Part shown: positions 41,306 through 51,925 of the stretch, in pieces
Numbering within the stretch: position 1 is the first letter of the stretch
Layout: each line of letters starts with the position of its first letter
Assembly: GCA_047967505.1 (NCBI GenBank)
Contig: CM106539.1
Reading direction: 5' to 3' (one strand)
Source of the DNA: Dipteris shenzhenensis
Taxonomy: Eukaryota; Polypodiophyta; Polypodiopsida; Gleicheniales
DNA length: 64,000 nucleotides
Made by a program: the position numbers and the translations under genes
Notes under the pieces: model-generated
What the model was told of the DNA's origin: nothing
What the model saw: only the letters and a program-made list of their open reading frames with translations
Database searches by the model: none

Positions 41306-41960
41306 CGTGCACATGACACAATGCCTGCCTGTGAGCCCCTTACGAGGACATTAAGGCTGCCCGGGGTTTTTATTGTAGGTGCTATTATGCCCTAGATTCT
41401 GGGCAGGCCCAGGGAGGAAAGATATTCTTTTTGTGTTAGGGCTGCCCGGAGCACACCCGGATCTGGACCACAGAGGCCCAGCAAAGAAGCCTTTTATAGG
41501 CCAGGTAGGGGAGCAGCCAGGTCAGCAAGCTGTTCAAGTCAGCCAGGAAACCAGGTTGGTCGGCCACATACTGCCAAGTCAGTCAGTCCAGGGGTGGACA
41601 GTTCCCTTTATAAATGCACTCCCCATTCAGTGCTAAATGGTGCAGTCCCCCCACACAGCCTCTCCTACGATTGTATTTCAGCCTATCCTGCCTACCTAAG
41701 CGGTCCTACAGGCACATGGAGCAGAGTTCTGGTGCAGCCATAAGTTCCTTCAGTCTGCTGGAACACAACAGTGGATCCTTGTTCACAGATTCAATATTTC
41801 AATAAATCTACAGTTCTGGACACTCTGTTGATTTTGAGTTATTTGTGAGTTGAATCTGGGATGTTAGTAGTGTGAACTGTTTCCTGAACAAGTCTCTCTT
41901 TTTTACTTTCTACAGAAAAGCAGGGTGACAGCAGTAGATTTTGGACCCTTGTTGGGCCTG
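41306..41960 (+). mobile_element. LTR-like segment (GTCGGCC family, diverged)
   Basis: CTGTGAGCCCCTTACGAGGAC near 41330 resembles the opening of the other family members. CTTTTATAGGCC near 41490, GGTTGGTCGGCCAC near 41555, CCTTTATAAATGC near 41605 and TTCAATAAATC near 41798 are TATA-like and polyadenylation-like elements in LTR order. No primer site or target duplication was confirmed. Confidence 0.4.
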
Positions 41961-42445
41961 CGAGGAGCTTATATTACTAACGGATGACCATGACAGGAGT
42001 AATTCTATATTTCTGCTTTCAGTTTCACTTCAATTAGACATGAGATTCTTAGGGGTGTGCTAGCATGTCTTTTCCCATGATGTAATTCTGGCCTGGCCTC
42101 ATAGGGCTCTTTGGCCTTTGCAAACATTATAAAACCTCTCTCTCTCTCTCTCTGTTTTTTATTTCCTTCCCTTTGTTTATCCCAATTTGTAAGATTGGCT
42201 AGTCTATTTAACGTATGTATTTTTGGACACAACCATTGCAAACCATTAGAGTATCACGATCGCTGAGTAGCTTACAACAGTAATCTGATGTCTCTTTGAT
42301 ACCCTCTGACTCCTGAAATGCAGCAGTTATCTAATAGCTTTTATACTCATTAAACAGAAAACTAAATGAATACATTAAGGATGACATGCCAAGATCACAA
42401 AATTGAAGAGAACAAAGCCAAATTTTAAAAACTTTTCAAAACTTT
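41961..42445. other. No gene; (CT)n at 42136-42153
   Basis: Only a short CT microsatellite stands out. By position this would be downstream of the minus-strand exon-like ORF that follows. Confidence 0.35.
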
Positions 42446-42703
42446 TCAGCAATTCAAACTCTTTACCCCTTCTCCACAACATATTGAGCCAAACCTGGAA
42501 AACCCAGGATCTTGAGAGCCATAAGAATCTCTACGAGGGTCTCGCCAGACATATTTCTCAGCATCTTTCCGTACTAAAGAAGGGTTGCGAGTCTTTGGTG
42601 GAGGTACAGGTATTGGATCCCAGACAATTTTCTCCCATTCATCTCTCATTATTTGATATCTTCGAATATATGAGGTCCAATATGGCTCTTGATTCTGATA
42701 TGC
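42446..42703 (-). CDS. Exon-like ORF, unidentified protein (partial)
   Basis: On the minus strand, after a possible splice acceptor (TGCATATCAG near 42703), an open frame reads NQEPYWTSYIRRYQ, then MRDEWEKIVWDPIPVPPP, NPSLVRKDAEKYVW and DPRRDSYGSQD, and ends at TGA. The amino-acid mix (Trp, Tyr, Arg, Pro with charged runs) looks like real protein and not like the transposon debris around it. A donor-like CAG|GTTTGG occurs near 42494, so the exon may end there. Upstream exons were not found. I do not recognise the family. Part of the acceptor side is duplicated at 42856. Confidence 0.35.
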   Translation of the reverse strand, partial: AYQNQEPYWTSYIRRYQIMRDEWEKIVWDPIPVPPPKTRNPSLVRKDAEKYVWRDPRRDSYGSQDPGFSRFGSICCGEGVKSLNC

Positions 42704-42990
42704 AGGTCCACAACAAACAAGCTTACATAATATATACAGTTCAATACAACTCATATAATTTTCACAGCAAACCAAGTTGCATTACATCTTAGGGGGCATA
42801 TTCAAATCCAACATCAGCTTCACAAAGGACCACCCAGTGATCCTCGTGAAAATAGCTCTCGATTTTGATACGTAGGTTCACAACATGCAGTATATGCAAC
42901 TACATACAGTGCAACAAAACTCTAAGTCTGATAAAAGCATTCACAGCAAACCACCTTGCATTATATCTTAGGATGTCACTCAAATCAAAT
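42687..42990. repeat. Tandem duplication of about 170 bp spanning the exon start
   Basis: GCTCTTGATTCTGATATGCA (42687) recurs as GCTCTCGATTTTGATACGTA (42857). Both are followed by GTCCACAACA/GTTCACAACA, a TATACAGT-like block and TTCACAGCAAACCA..TTGCATTA. Identity is about 75 percent. Confidence 0.65.
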
Positions 42991-43819
42991 AGTAGCATTT
43001 AGCAAAAAATCAAAAGGATTGTTGGTAAGTTACTCCCATGAAAATTCACGAATGAGGGAGACAAAGCAAAAATGCCTTTTATCAAGTACATCTTCATACC
43101 AGGGAATTGAAGTTAAAAGAAAATTCCTAGGTAATAGAAAACGTAAATACCAATCATTGCAAGGGGGAACAACCTTAATTCCCATCGCTAAAGAAATAGA
43201 AATTAGGGATTCTGCTAAGCTTCATCATTAATATGTGTCATCTAAGGCAAGTCGTGCTTTAAAGAACACAGCATTAAGGTCTTTTGATTCTCATGCCATG
43301 ACTTTACAAAACCAGATAGAAGGCCTGGGATATCTTCTCTCATATTGAATGGCAAGGACAGACACGAGATTAGAGTTTGGAGAACTGATGTACAAGAAAC
43401 ATAACAATTAACTTTTGAAAGTGTTTTTCCTTAGGCAATGGACCGAATTTCATACAGGCAAAAAAGAAACTATAATAGGAATAAACCATGTCTGCTTGAG
43501 TCTAATCCCTGCAAACCACAAGGAGGGATGGAACCAGCCTCGAAGCTACACTAAACCTGCCAGTAAATGTCCATAAAGCAAAAGGTGCCAACACCAAAAT
43601 CACAGAGAAGCACCAACAAATTGTGCTAGACTGATGCAATCTCCTATTCAGCCAGAACCACTTTGCAAAGTGAACTTCCATGAGGAGCCTGCCACCGTCG
43701 TGCAGGAAGTTCTGTGATCCCATGCCCACCAGAACACCAGACTCGACTTGCTTCAGGCTGTCTCTCCTACATTTCTTAAAGAGTAAACATTATGGCCATC
43801 CCAAGATAGCCACAAAATA
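42991..43819. other. No gene recognised
   Basis: A 75-codon minus frame at 43729-43502 has a hydrophobic stretch (VILVLAPFALWTF) but no family match. Otherwise AT-rich sequence without signals. Confidence 0.35.
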
Positions 43820-43985
43820 TATATCTAGACGAATCCCAGAACATGCCCAACTCATCCTCTAAAAACAAAACACAGTGTGCAGTTTCAATCTCCTGATATT
43901 CCTCATACTATTGAAAACCATAAACTCCATCACACATAGCAGGGACTAGCTACTATGACGTCCCCACCGACATCATCAGCACACA
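43820..43985. repeat. Dispersed repeat, copy 2
   Basis: Same order of blocks as 40106-40273. Landmarks after it differ, so the shared unit is about 165 bp. Confidence 0.8.
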
Positions 43986-44124
43986 AAGAATTTATATATA
44001 TAAATCCATAAGGCTTTAATATATCCAATCTTAACAAATAAAATGAAATAACAAAGGAAAGAAGGGAATTTGTACGCAACTTTAGACAACATTATGAGGA
44101 CATGAGAAAAATAACAAATAAAAG

Positions 44125-44215
44125 AACTTAGTAAGCAAAGACACGCTTACGTCTCATCAGTACCCATGCATAAGCTGCCATTCTGGAATCTCTTGGGTAG
44201 ACCCAGTGCTCACTC
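44125..44215. repeat. Dispersed 270-bp repeat, copy 3 (partial)
   Basis: AGTAAGCAAAGACACGCTTA through CTCTTGGGTAGACCCAGTGC corresponds to the right part of the copies at 11.2 and 14.6 kb, with the GGGTTTCTAAAGACCCGCGG portion deleted. About 80 percent alike. Confidence 0.6.
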
Positions 44216-44308
44216 AGCTTTAAATCCCAACCCAAACAACCAAAACTTTGATAGCAAAAAGGAAGAAACAAAGCAGAAAATAAGAATAGGAATGCCAGAC
44301 ACACACAC

Positions 44309-44470
44309 TTTTTTTTTTTTTTTGGTAAATCCATGATTATATTATCAGCAAAATTTACATGAGGGTCTCAAAAAAGCAGAGAGCCTCAACAGGAAATCAA
44401 AAGCCTTCGTTTCCCTAACTCTCCTTTTGGGAAACATTTTTGGCTTTTTGGCAGACTTCCTGCAACCCTG
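44309..44470 (-). mobile_element. 162-bp retroposon with poly(A) and 15-bp target duplication
   Basis: GCCAGACACACACAC occurs at 44294-44308 and again at 44471-44485. Between them a plus-strand run of 15 T (44309-44323) starts the insert, so the retroposed strand is minus and ends in poly(A). The insert reads TGATAATATAATCATGG next to the tail. It has no coding capacity. It is a SINE or a strongly 5'-truncated LINE copy. The duplication lies partly in a CA repeat, which weakens the exact boundary. Confidence 0.65.
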
Positions 44471-44473
44471 GCC

Positions 44474-44882
44474 AGACACACACACACACACATACCCACA
44501 CACACACAGAAAGAGAAAGACTTAAATTAGATTAAAATGCTAACACAACCTAAGTGGGCGGACAAATACGACAACTAATGCTAACACAAGGGAGCAAAGA
44601 TAAACCAACGTACATATAAGAAAACAAATGAAACACCAACGCAAACACGAGGAAATAATTATTATCATTATTTTTAGATTAGTTTGTTGTTTTATTTGTA
44701 TACTTTAGATTAGAAATAATATTAATAAATAAAATAAGAAATTTGGAGGAAATTTATAATAAATAAACCAGCGAGTGCAAGTACTCGTGAGCACTGCCCT
44801 TAGAGGCACGAGTTGATTTGGGAAGGGAGGAAGAGAGAGAGACAGAGAGGGAAAGAGGGACGAGTTGAATTAGGAAGGGGGA

Positions 44883-44913
<31 letters not shown>

Positions 44914-45213
44914 TGTCACTGAGAATAGAAAGTGAAACGTGAGGAAGTACACTTTTTAAGAAAAGTGTAAGGAGAGCACTGCCTGCAGGGCAGTGCTAAC
45001 AAATTAGAGAGAGAGAGAGAGAGAGCGCGCGGGCTTTGACGCTCCCACTTTACAATAATTCTAAGGGATCCTAAACATACCCAAAGCTGAAAATCCAAGA
45101 TATAATGACTACGTTTTTAATAAGATTGTGTACATAATCATAAGACGTATGCTATGTGATATCAGCGAGATGGATATGTAACTATCCTAGTTGCATGTAC
45201 CAGGGTTTCTAGT

Positions 45214-45215
<2 letters not shown>
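44474..45215. other. No gene; (CA)n and (GA)n microsatellites
   Basis: (CA)n at 44476-44492, (AG)n at 44887-44913 and (GA)n at 45007-45024 followed by GCGCGCG. GAGAGGGA-type purine runs lie between. No coding sequence is recognised. Confidence 0.45.
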
Positions 45216-45257
<42 letters not shown>

Positions 45258-45259
45258 GT

Positions 45260-45297
<38 letters not shown>
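45216..45297. repeat. Double (CT)n microsatellite
   Basis: Two CT runs (45216-45254 and 45262-45297) are each preceded by (G)TAGTGAT, so the tract is a duplicated unit. The total is about 75 bp of CT. It lies 150 bp upstream of the small ORF at 45448. Confidence 0.9.
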
Positions 45298-45302
<5 letters not shown>

Positions 45303-45447
45303 TCTTCTAAGGTCCCTTGTTGTGCCACAACGGTAAAATTGTTATCATCGTCAAAGTTCTGCTCAGTATTTAGAGACACAGAATATTACATTCGTTCCGG
45401 CTAAGTATCAGTTTGCATTGGCGTACTCTTCGAGTTACTCTACTTAT

Positions 45448-45657
45448 ATGAATCCAAAAAACAAGGAAGACAAACGTACGTCGGTTCTGAGTTTCAGGCG
45501 TGTCAGCATCAATTGCTTCATTCTGTCTTTCCTTCTTTTCTTATTGGTCATTTGCGTGTTTGGCGAAGGCTCCAGCACACGCTTGGGATCGAACTCCTCC
45601 GCTTTGAAAATCTCTCCATCGACAGCCCACCACTCATCTTTCTGGGCTCGTCGATGA
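45448..45657 (+). CDS. Putative small secreted or membrane peptide, 69 codons
   Basis: Starting at the first ATG (45448; upstream codons of the open frame have no ATG), the protein has a basic N-terminus (MNPKNKEDKR..FRRVS). A hydrophobic segment of about 18 residues follows (CFILSFLLFLLVICVFG), which is signal-peptide or anchor-like. A Ser-rich, mostly polar C-terminus ends SFWARR. This is the layout of plant signalling-peptide precursors, but no known motif (CLE, IDA, RGF) is clear. A CT-rich tract upstream could be a plant core-promoter Y-patch-like element. It may equally be chance; no expression evidence can be had from sequence. Confidence 0.3.
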   Translation: MNPKNKEDKRTSVLSFRRVSINCFILSFLLFLLVICVFGEGSSTRLGSNSSALKISPSTAHHSSFWARR

Positions 45658-46380
45658 GTCAGGTAGCCTCGGGAGAGCTTCTGCAAGATAGACCCATCAA
45701 CTCAACGACGTGAAGACCCAAAAACCTGCATTGTGGGAAAGCTCGTTGTGAAAGAGGAGTAAAAAACCAGCTGGTCTACCTGGTGCAAAGAAGGAAATCT
45801 GCGTCTAAATGATCCAAGCATGCTGGCGAAGTTCACGCTTGCTCTCTCGAGTCGACTCGAGAGCTTTGTTGTCCCACGTTAAGTTCAACCAAGTATTTAA
45901 ACAAGAGAACCTTGCAAATGCTACATTAGTGTACCACCTGCCTGCCCATGGAGGTGGTAGTTCACACCTGTGATTGGTGTCACGGTTGGAGTGCGCGTCC
46001 TGGCAAGGTACCTGGCCATGGAGTGCGCGTCCCTCTTTGCTTTGACACAAATTTTGTGTGTTAGTGCTCGGGCTCTTGGGCCAAGAGAATGGCCGATGGT
46101 GGGTGGAGTGAACCTAGCCATGATTTGGAATCTCCTTCAGAGAAGTAGGGCTCTATCAACGCCAAGGCCCCATGGAGGAGAAAAGCTTGATCACCAGAAA
46201 ATCTCTTGGCGGTTTCCAACACCAACCTAGCTTGATGATTTTTGGAGGATTCCAACCAATTTTTCGATGCCAAAGTGCAATGATTGGCCCACAAATATCG
46301 ATGTTCTTTATGGTTGGTTGAAACAACCTTCAAAGTCTTGTCATGCCCTCATTAATCACAATCTAAGCCTCAATGGGGAC
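45658..46380. other. No gene recognised
   Basis: Overlapping frames of 80-90 codons on both strands (for example 46333-46061 minus) have no domain. CGCGTCC(T/C)GGCAAGG-like and GTGCGCGTCC units recur near 45990-46035. Confidence 0.35.
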
Positions 46381-48440
46381 CTTTTTTTTACAATGCTAGC
46401 TTAGCATTCAACTACTAGGCTTTTAGCCCCAGCAGTAGCACGGGGAAGCGCCCTTCACACACCATACATGGGTGCTTAGTATGTAACCACACATTCCTTG
46501 TCCTTTCTCTCGAGTGTTGGTGTGTATCTCCCTTCAAAATGGAATGGATGGTTGTTTCATCAAGCTATTGCAAATTTGTACTCACAAAGCCATGATACAC
46601 CAACTCAGGGGGATCACCATCAAATAATTTAAGTCTTTCATTAGATTTTTTCATCTTGTGTGAACACTTTCTTTGGGATTTTACCCAAGTTGTTGAACTA
46701 GTATATGCCTTCACTCGAAAGGAAACTCAATTTATGGGAGCTACTTTAGTAGACCAAAGGACAAATGGACTACCCAATGTACTACACTAACAACATTATC
46801 ATCATTCGAGTGCAATTATAGAACCATTGAGCAAGATAGTTTAGGCATGGTATATAGCTTGCAAAATGACATTATTTGCTTGGGAATCCATTTTTGTTCT
46901 GCATGGATCACTGACTTGATTAATGAAACAACAATACAAGGGAGATAGGTCAAGTGGATGATGCTACTAATAATGAGCCTAATTTCAAGATTACAAGCAA
47001 GCTTAGAAAAGCCCACCATCAGGCAAGCTGCCTATTCAAACTATTTGTTGACAATCTATTTACTCACCTAGAATTCTCTACAATTACCCACTTTCTGGAT
47101 TCAATTCCATTGCGTTTGTGAACCAATGCATTCATTTCATGAATATATATATGATCATTCATGAAATCTAACCCATAGTGAGTTTTGCTAGTCTAGTTCT
47201 ATTGAATTTGTGAACCAAGGTACGCGTTTCATGAATAAATGCTTATGGTATCAACCTGAGAATCTATGTTGATGCATTGAGTAGCCAATACCTATTACAA
47301 GTGTAAAAAGGAAGCCCAATCAACCAATATAATATTAAGGAACATTCTCACCAAGAGAATTGATACCAATTGGATAGATAGTAACTTCAATCTCCATGCA
47401 ACATTCAAGGTCTATAGAATAACCCATAAGACACTCCGCAACAAAACACAATTTTGTTCATTTTATGCAAAGCAAGGGCAAAGAACGCACTCAGACATAA
47501 AACACATAAACATGTAGAGAAATTTGAGAGTTGCTCCTTGCATAGCTATTTTACACATGTGTGCACACTCTTGCTCTTCAATGACATTTTCGATGAAGCA
47601 TTTGGCAAGAATTTCCCGAACAAAAATTTCAATGTAGCCATTGTGTAGGGTGTTTAGCTCATGGCTCTCAAATTAACGTTTGGAGTCTTTCATGTCTAGT
47701 TTCAAAAGCCAAATTGAGCTGCCCTGCTTTGTGCGCTATACCAAGTTCAATGTGTTGTCAAAGGTTTCAATTATTGCTAATTTTTCAAATTGGCCAAACC
47801 CAAAAATTTATGCAATTTTGAAGTTGAAAACACTATGGAGAATGGGTGCTTGAAAAGTCAGACTCAACTACAAGCAAATCGAGCTTATCCTTGAACTGCA
47901 GGCAGTGTGAGCATGTATTACCATGGCTCCTCCCCCTCTCAAACAACATACACAACTAGTGCAAGAGGGGTGGAAAATTTCCTTATCATGGCATGAGACT
48001 GTCTTCAGACAAAGACTAGTGGGCAAAGACTTGTCTTCAGACAAAGACTAGTGGGCAAAAAGACAAGATGTGCTTGTGGTGCGGATCACAATACAAACTC
48101 CCACGATGTGGCAAAGGTATAGGACCTCCGGCATGGATAAATGAAGAGAAGAATGATGAGCTCTCAAAAAGAAAAAACACTACTAGCATGCATAAGACGT
48201 GCTAAGCTGAATAGGCAATGGTGGCATTCCAATGTTGGCCTACAATCGCAACTAGCAAAGATAAAGCAATGCATGTCTATGTGAGTGGGGTGATGATTGG
48301 CAACAGTTAGAGCAGGTTGGCTCGCAAGCATGATTATCCTCCAAGATTGTAGCTATTCTCCCTTAGAATGGTGAGGCAATTGCTATAGTAGGTAATTCAT
48401 GAAAATGGTGAAGCAATTGTTATAGTAACTGATTCATAAA
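46381..48440. other. No gene recognised; three short tandem repeats
   Basis: AT-rich sequence with short frames. Tandem pairs occur at 47101-47240 (TTGTGAACCAA..TTTCATGAATA, period about 96), 48001-48059 (GTCTTCAGACAAAGACTAGT, period 32) and 48367-48440 (AATGGTGA.GCAATTG, period 37). A possible retroelement leader or gag start near 47930 (ATGGCTCCTCCCCCTCTC) is unsupported. Confidence 0.35.
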
Positions 48441-48536
48441 AATGGTAGTGGCAAATTTCCACAATGGTGATAGCTCCCTTGTAGAATGGTGGCAGCGTAC
48501 AATCATGGAACAACCACCAAGTGTGGTGATGGCTGC

Positions 48537-48817
48537 TCTTTTCTTAGTTCCTCTCTTATTTCCTCTCTTTTCCTTCTCTCTTTCCTCCTCTCTGTTCCTC
48601 TCTTTTCCTCTCTTTTCCTTCTCTCTTCCTCTCTTTTCCTCTCTTTTCCTTCCTCTTCTCTCCCCTCTCTTATTTCCTCTCTTTTCTCCTATCTCTTCTC
48701 TTCCCCTCTCTTCTCTGCTCTCTTCTCCTCTTCTCTTATTTCCTCTCTTTTCCTTGCTCTTCTCTCCCCTTTCTTATTTCCCCTCTTTTCTCCTATCTCT
48801 TCTCTTATTTCCTCTCT
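48537..48817. repeat. Polypyrimidine tract
   Basis: About 280 bp of almost pure C/T on the plus strand, built from TCCTCTCTTTTCC- and CTCTCTTATTTCC-type units. Any open frame here is compositional. Confidence 0.9.
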
Positions 48818-49248
48818 GGGGCTCTCTCCCATTAATGAATCCTCCCACATGCATGGTGTGGAGAGGGCATCTTCCATGTGGGTGGAAGGCGGTGCACACC
48901 CTTAATTTGCAATCGACAAATTGAGGGATGCATGTTCCACATACTACAAGCCCCAAATCTCTAGTGCAGAATGCACTTGATTTTTCCCTCTTATTTAAAT
49001 ACTCACATGGATGGGTTGGCACAATTGACTCTTGCCACCTCAATCTACTTTTTCTTTATGAAAGTATTATCCCTTGGACTATTCCACATGGGTCTAGCCC
49101 ACATAGATGAGAAAGTCTAAGATGCCTTGCCACCTCTACCAATTAAATACAATATGTACCCTTGGCCTTGGCCATATACCACTTAATGTTTCATGGGACC
49201 GCCTAGGTGGAGGGGTGGCACATGGAGATTCCATGCCATCTCACCATA
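48818..49248. other. No gene; GGTGGCACATGGA units
   Basis: Related short blocks (GCACATGGA, TTGCCACCTC) occur near 49120 and 49210 and again in the repeat that follows, so this may be part of the same decayed repeat. Confidence 0.35.
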
Positions 49249-49440
49249 CTATATTATTTGTTCCATGGACTATGTACAACACACCTATGGATGCTCTTAA
49301 TTAGAAGGGTGGCACATGGACATGCCTTGCCACCTCAACCTTGGGCCCTTGCCACTCCATATTATATTCTAATAATGCCACACACATATATTCACTTCTA
49401 CTTATTACATTTACAATGGATTTTTTTTTTTGCGGTAACA
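49249..49440. repeat. Dispersed 190-bp repeat, copy 1
   Basis: CTATATTATTTGTTCCATGG through ACATTTACAATGGA, a poly-T and GCGGTAACA. The same segment is at 51943-52134 and 52619-52813. On the minus strand it starts TGTTACCGC after a purine tract (GGGGAGGGGAAT), so it could be a short 3' LTR of the gag relict just above it. Confidence 0.7.
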
Positions 49441-49764
49441 GATTCCCCTCCCCAGGCATGGAATGCACAGCATTCCCATGCCTGGGACAACCACGCACAA
49501 AGAAGGGTTTGAGATGTTGCTTTTTGAACACCTTCTTTCCATGTGGTTCAACAGACCCAACAGTCTGGCTTCTTACCTCGATAAAAAACAATGCACGGTG
49601 TCGATGCCGTATCCACACACACTTGATCCATTACAAATCGTTCACTGCTCAAAAGGGCCACAAAACTTGGATGCTGCATCAAAAGGTACAAAAGCTGGTC
49701 GTTCCCCCCAGACAAAGAGGAAAGACCTCCAAATCATCCTCCCTCCCGTATGTAGGGGAATCTG

Positions 49765-51379
49765 TCATTTCCTTGAAAACATCATCCCATGAATCACATT
49801 GATCAACTTCTTGGCCTCAACATCATGGTGAGTGCACAATACTTTGTCTAGAACAATGACTTCATCATTAACTAGCTCAGCCCATAATTGGTTACATTCT
49901 TCTTCGATGTTTATCATAGCATCTTCAGAGAACATTTCAAACAACTCTGGTGGGCTATCATCACACATTAGTGACCACCTCATTAGGTTCCAAAGGACTC
50001 ATGACCTCAAGTGGAGAAGGAGGGACAGGGATTTCATTCGCATCAATGCCCGAAACCAAGACTTCAAGCTCATCGATGCTTTCTTCATCATCAAACAATC
50101 CATCAAGACCTTTCAACTCTTTGTCATAAGAAATATATGAGGAAGGAGAAAGAGCACCTGAAGGGGTGAATGCAGTATGTTTCTCATCATCATTATCTGT
50201 CAACCCATTACAACTTTCAGGGAGAGGTGATTCACAACCATTGCCATATTCAGTCTCATCATGATCAGACCCCCCGGTTATTGTACTGGAAGTCTCTATG
50301 AGATGCACTTCAGGAATGTTTGGATACTCTGGGTGGTAGTGCTACTTTTGATTGCAGTCGCAAAAAACCACCGAGGATTGTTGTGGAGGAAGAGAAGACA
50401 AGGACGGCAGAAGAGGTTTTGTCAAGGTAGAACCACCTTGACATTTAAGAAAGAGGGAATGATGACTCGATCATTGGACATCCTGTTAAACTTTTTTGCA
50501 ATTACCTTTGCATGCTCCATGGTTGTTGGAATCCTCAATTTCAACTTCAGATGGAACTCATTTGCTACACCAATCACCATATGGCTCAACACAATTTGAG
50601 TCATTCCAACAATGAGCCCCTCGTTATCTGGTTGCATAGCAACTAGGCAATCCAAGAGCCCGGCCACTTGATCCACATATCGACACATCATCTCTCTTTC
50701 TTCTTGCCTCAATGTTGCTATTAATAGATGAACATTCTCAGGCTCCTCACTCTTGCCAAAATACTCAACCAGTGTTGCAGTCAAACGTGGCCACCTTTAT
50801 CGAACTACATCAGTCTGCTTTTCATACCACACCTTTGCAAAACCATCTAAGAAGGTAGGAAGCACCAACAACCATTGATCCTCTATAAGGAAGTTCAAAG
50901 ACACACATCGACGTTTAAAAGAGACCAGGTATTCTTTTGGATTCTCATCCATCCGACCGCAAAACATAAGAATATCCGCCATAGCTTGAAAAGAGAGAGA
51001 TTGAAAACAAAGGGAAAGAAAATTTTATACAAGGATGCTTATTGCCTGGGTACACGGCGTTGCATCAAATTGTTCATTAGAGCGAAGAGGAGAGCCATCA
51101 CCAAGGCAAGAAGATGCAAATCCTGCACATCACCTTCAGCTTCCTCTAGCTCTTGCAATCTCCAGGAGATTTCTTCTAGCGACATGCGGTCTGGCATGGC
51201 AACTTCTTCTGGGCAAGTCGATGGAGTACTTTTTGAATGATGACCTTAAGCCAAAGGACCCAAATGATGTAGTTGGGATAATTTGTTTCACGGTGGCCAC
51301 ATGCCCCACAATAATTACAATATATGACTCGCATGCGGGCAGTTCGTCTCCATTGGGGACGTCTTAAATCTTGCTTCAT
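49765..51379 (-). pseudogene. Retrotransposon gag-like relict with acidic C-terminus
   Basis: In minus order: a zinc-knuckle-like CNYCGACGHRETNYP (last Cys replaced by Tyr) near 51320, a helix with SLEEISWRLQELEEAEG near 51170, then 50982-50797 with MDENPKEYLVSFKRRC and LPTFLDGFAKVWYEKQ. Next is 50784-50422 with LVEYFGKSEEPENVHLL. These match a retrotransposon Gag capsid core. The part at 50308-49765 is highly acidic (LDGLFDDEESIDELEVLV) and has no known domain. The knuckle lying upstream of the capsid is odd. No pol follows, so this is a gag-only or deleted element. Confidence 0.5.
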
Positions 51380-51733
51380 GAATCACTTCAAACTTTAACT
51401 GTCCTCAAAATGAACTACACCATCAACCCAATTTCATGTTCTAACCAGATAGGCTTGTAGAGCTCAGAAAATTGAGCACTTTTCCTTTTTACAGCACTAG
51501 AAACTAAGGAATGCTTCACAAGATATGGGTTGTCAAAGCCTGCAGGATACATCGTTGTCGCAATGATCATGTAGCACTTCCTGGTTTTGACAATCCGGAC
51601 CTATAGAGCTCTGAAAGATTAACACTTTTCCTTTTAATAGCATGTTCAAATTCCACCTGAGTTAAAAGTTATAGCCCTTTTAAACTTGCCCTAGATAACA
51701 ATATATTTCTATCTTTTCGAATTATTATATGAA
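51380..51733. other. No gene recognised
   Basis: AT-rich flank of the gag relict. TAGAGCTC and AACACTTTTCCTTTT units occur twice (near 51455 and 51600), so it may hold a decayed tandem pair. Confidence 0.35.
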
Positions 51734-51810
51734 AAGTTACTTAGCTTAGTAGTAACTAGTCCCTTTTGCTAAAAACAAGGTCAAGGGTTCAAATCCCTCA
51801 AAGCCTTGAA
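51734..51810 (+). mobile_element. tRNA-derived SINE head (Pol III boxes)
   Basis: TTAGCTTAGTAGT (51737-51749) fits the Pol III A box, and GGTTCAAATCC (near 51789-51799) fits the B box with proper T-arm flanks (AAGGG..CCCTC). The spacing of about 40-45 bp is tRNA-like. The acceptor stem does not pair well, so a functional tRNA is unlikely. The SINE body and tail are not clear. Confidence 0.45.
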
Positions 51811-51925
51811 CAATGCCACATCATAAGGATGCAACCAACACGTGGCAGTCGGTAGGAATGACACATGACAAACAGCAAACAGACACGTGGTAGTTAGTGG
51901 GAGTGACATGGCAATCGGTAGACTA

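Noticed and set aside
46650-47050. Copia RNase H fragment (QFMGATLVDQ)
   Set aside because: Only one short motif resembles RNase H and the flanking translation does not continue the domain.
48442-48924. 160-codon plus-strand ORF rich in Leu, Ser, Phe and Pro
   Set aside because: It is the translation of the polypyrimidine tract; a second frame is equally open.
51734-51810. Functional tRNA gene
   Set aside because: The Pol III boxes are good, but the acceptor and anticodon stems do not pair properly.
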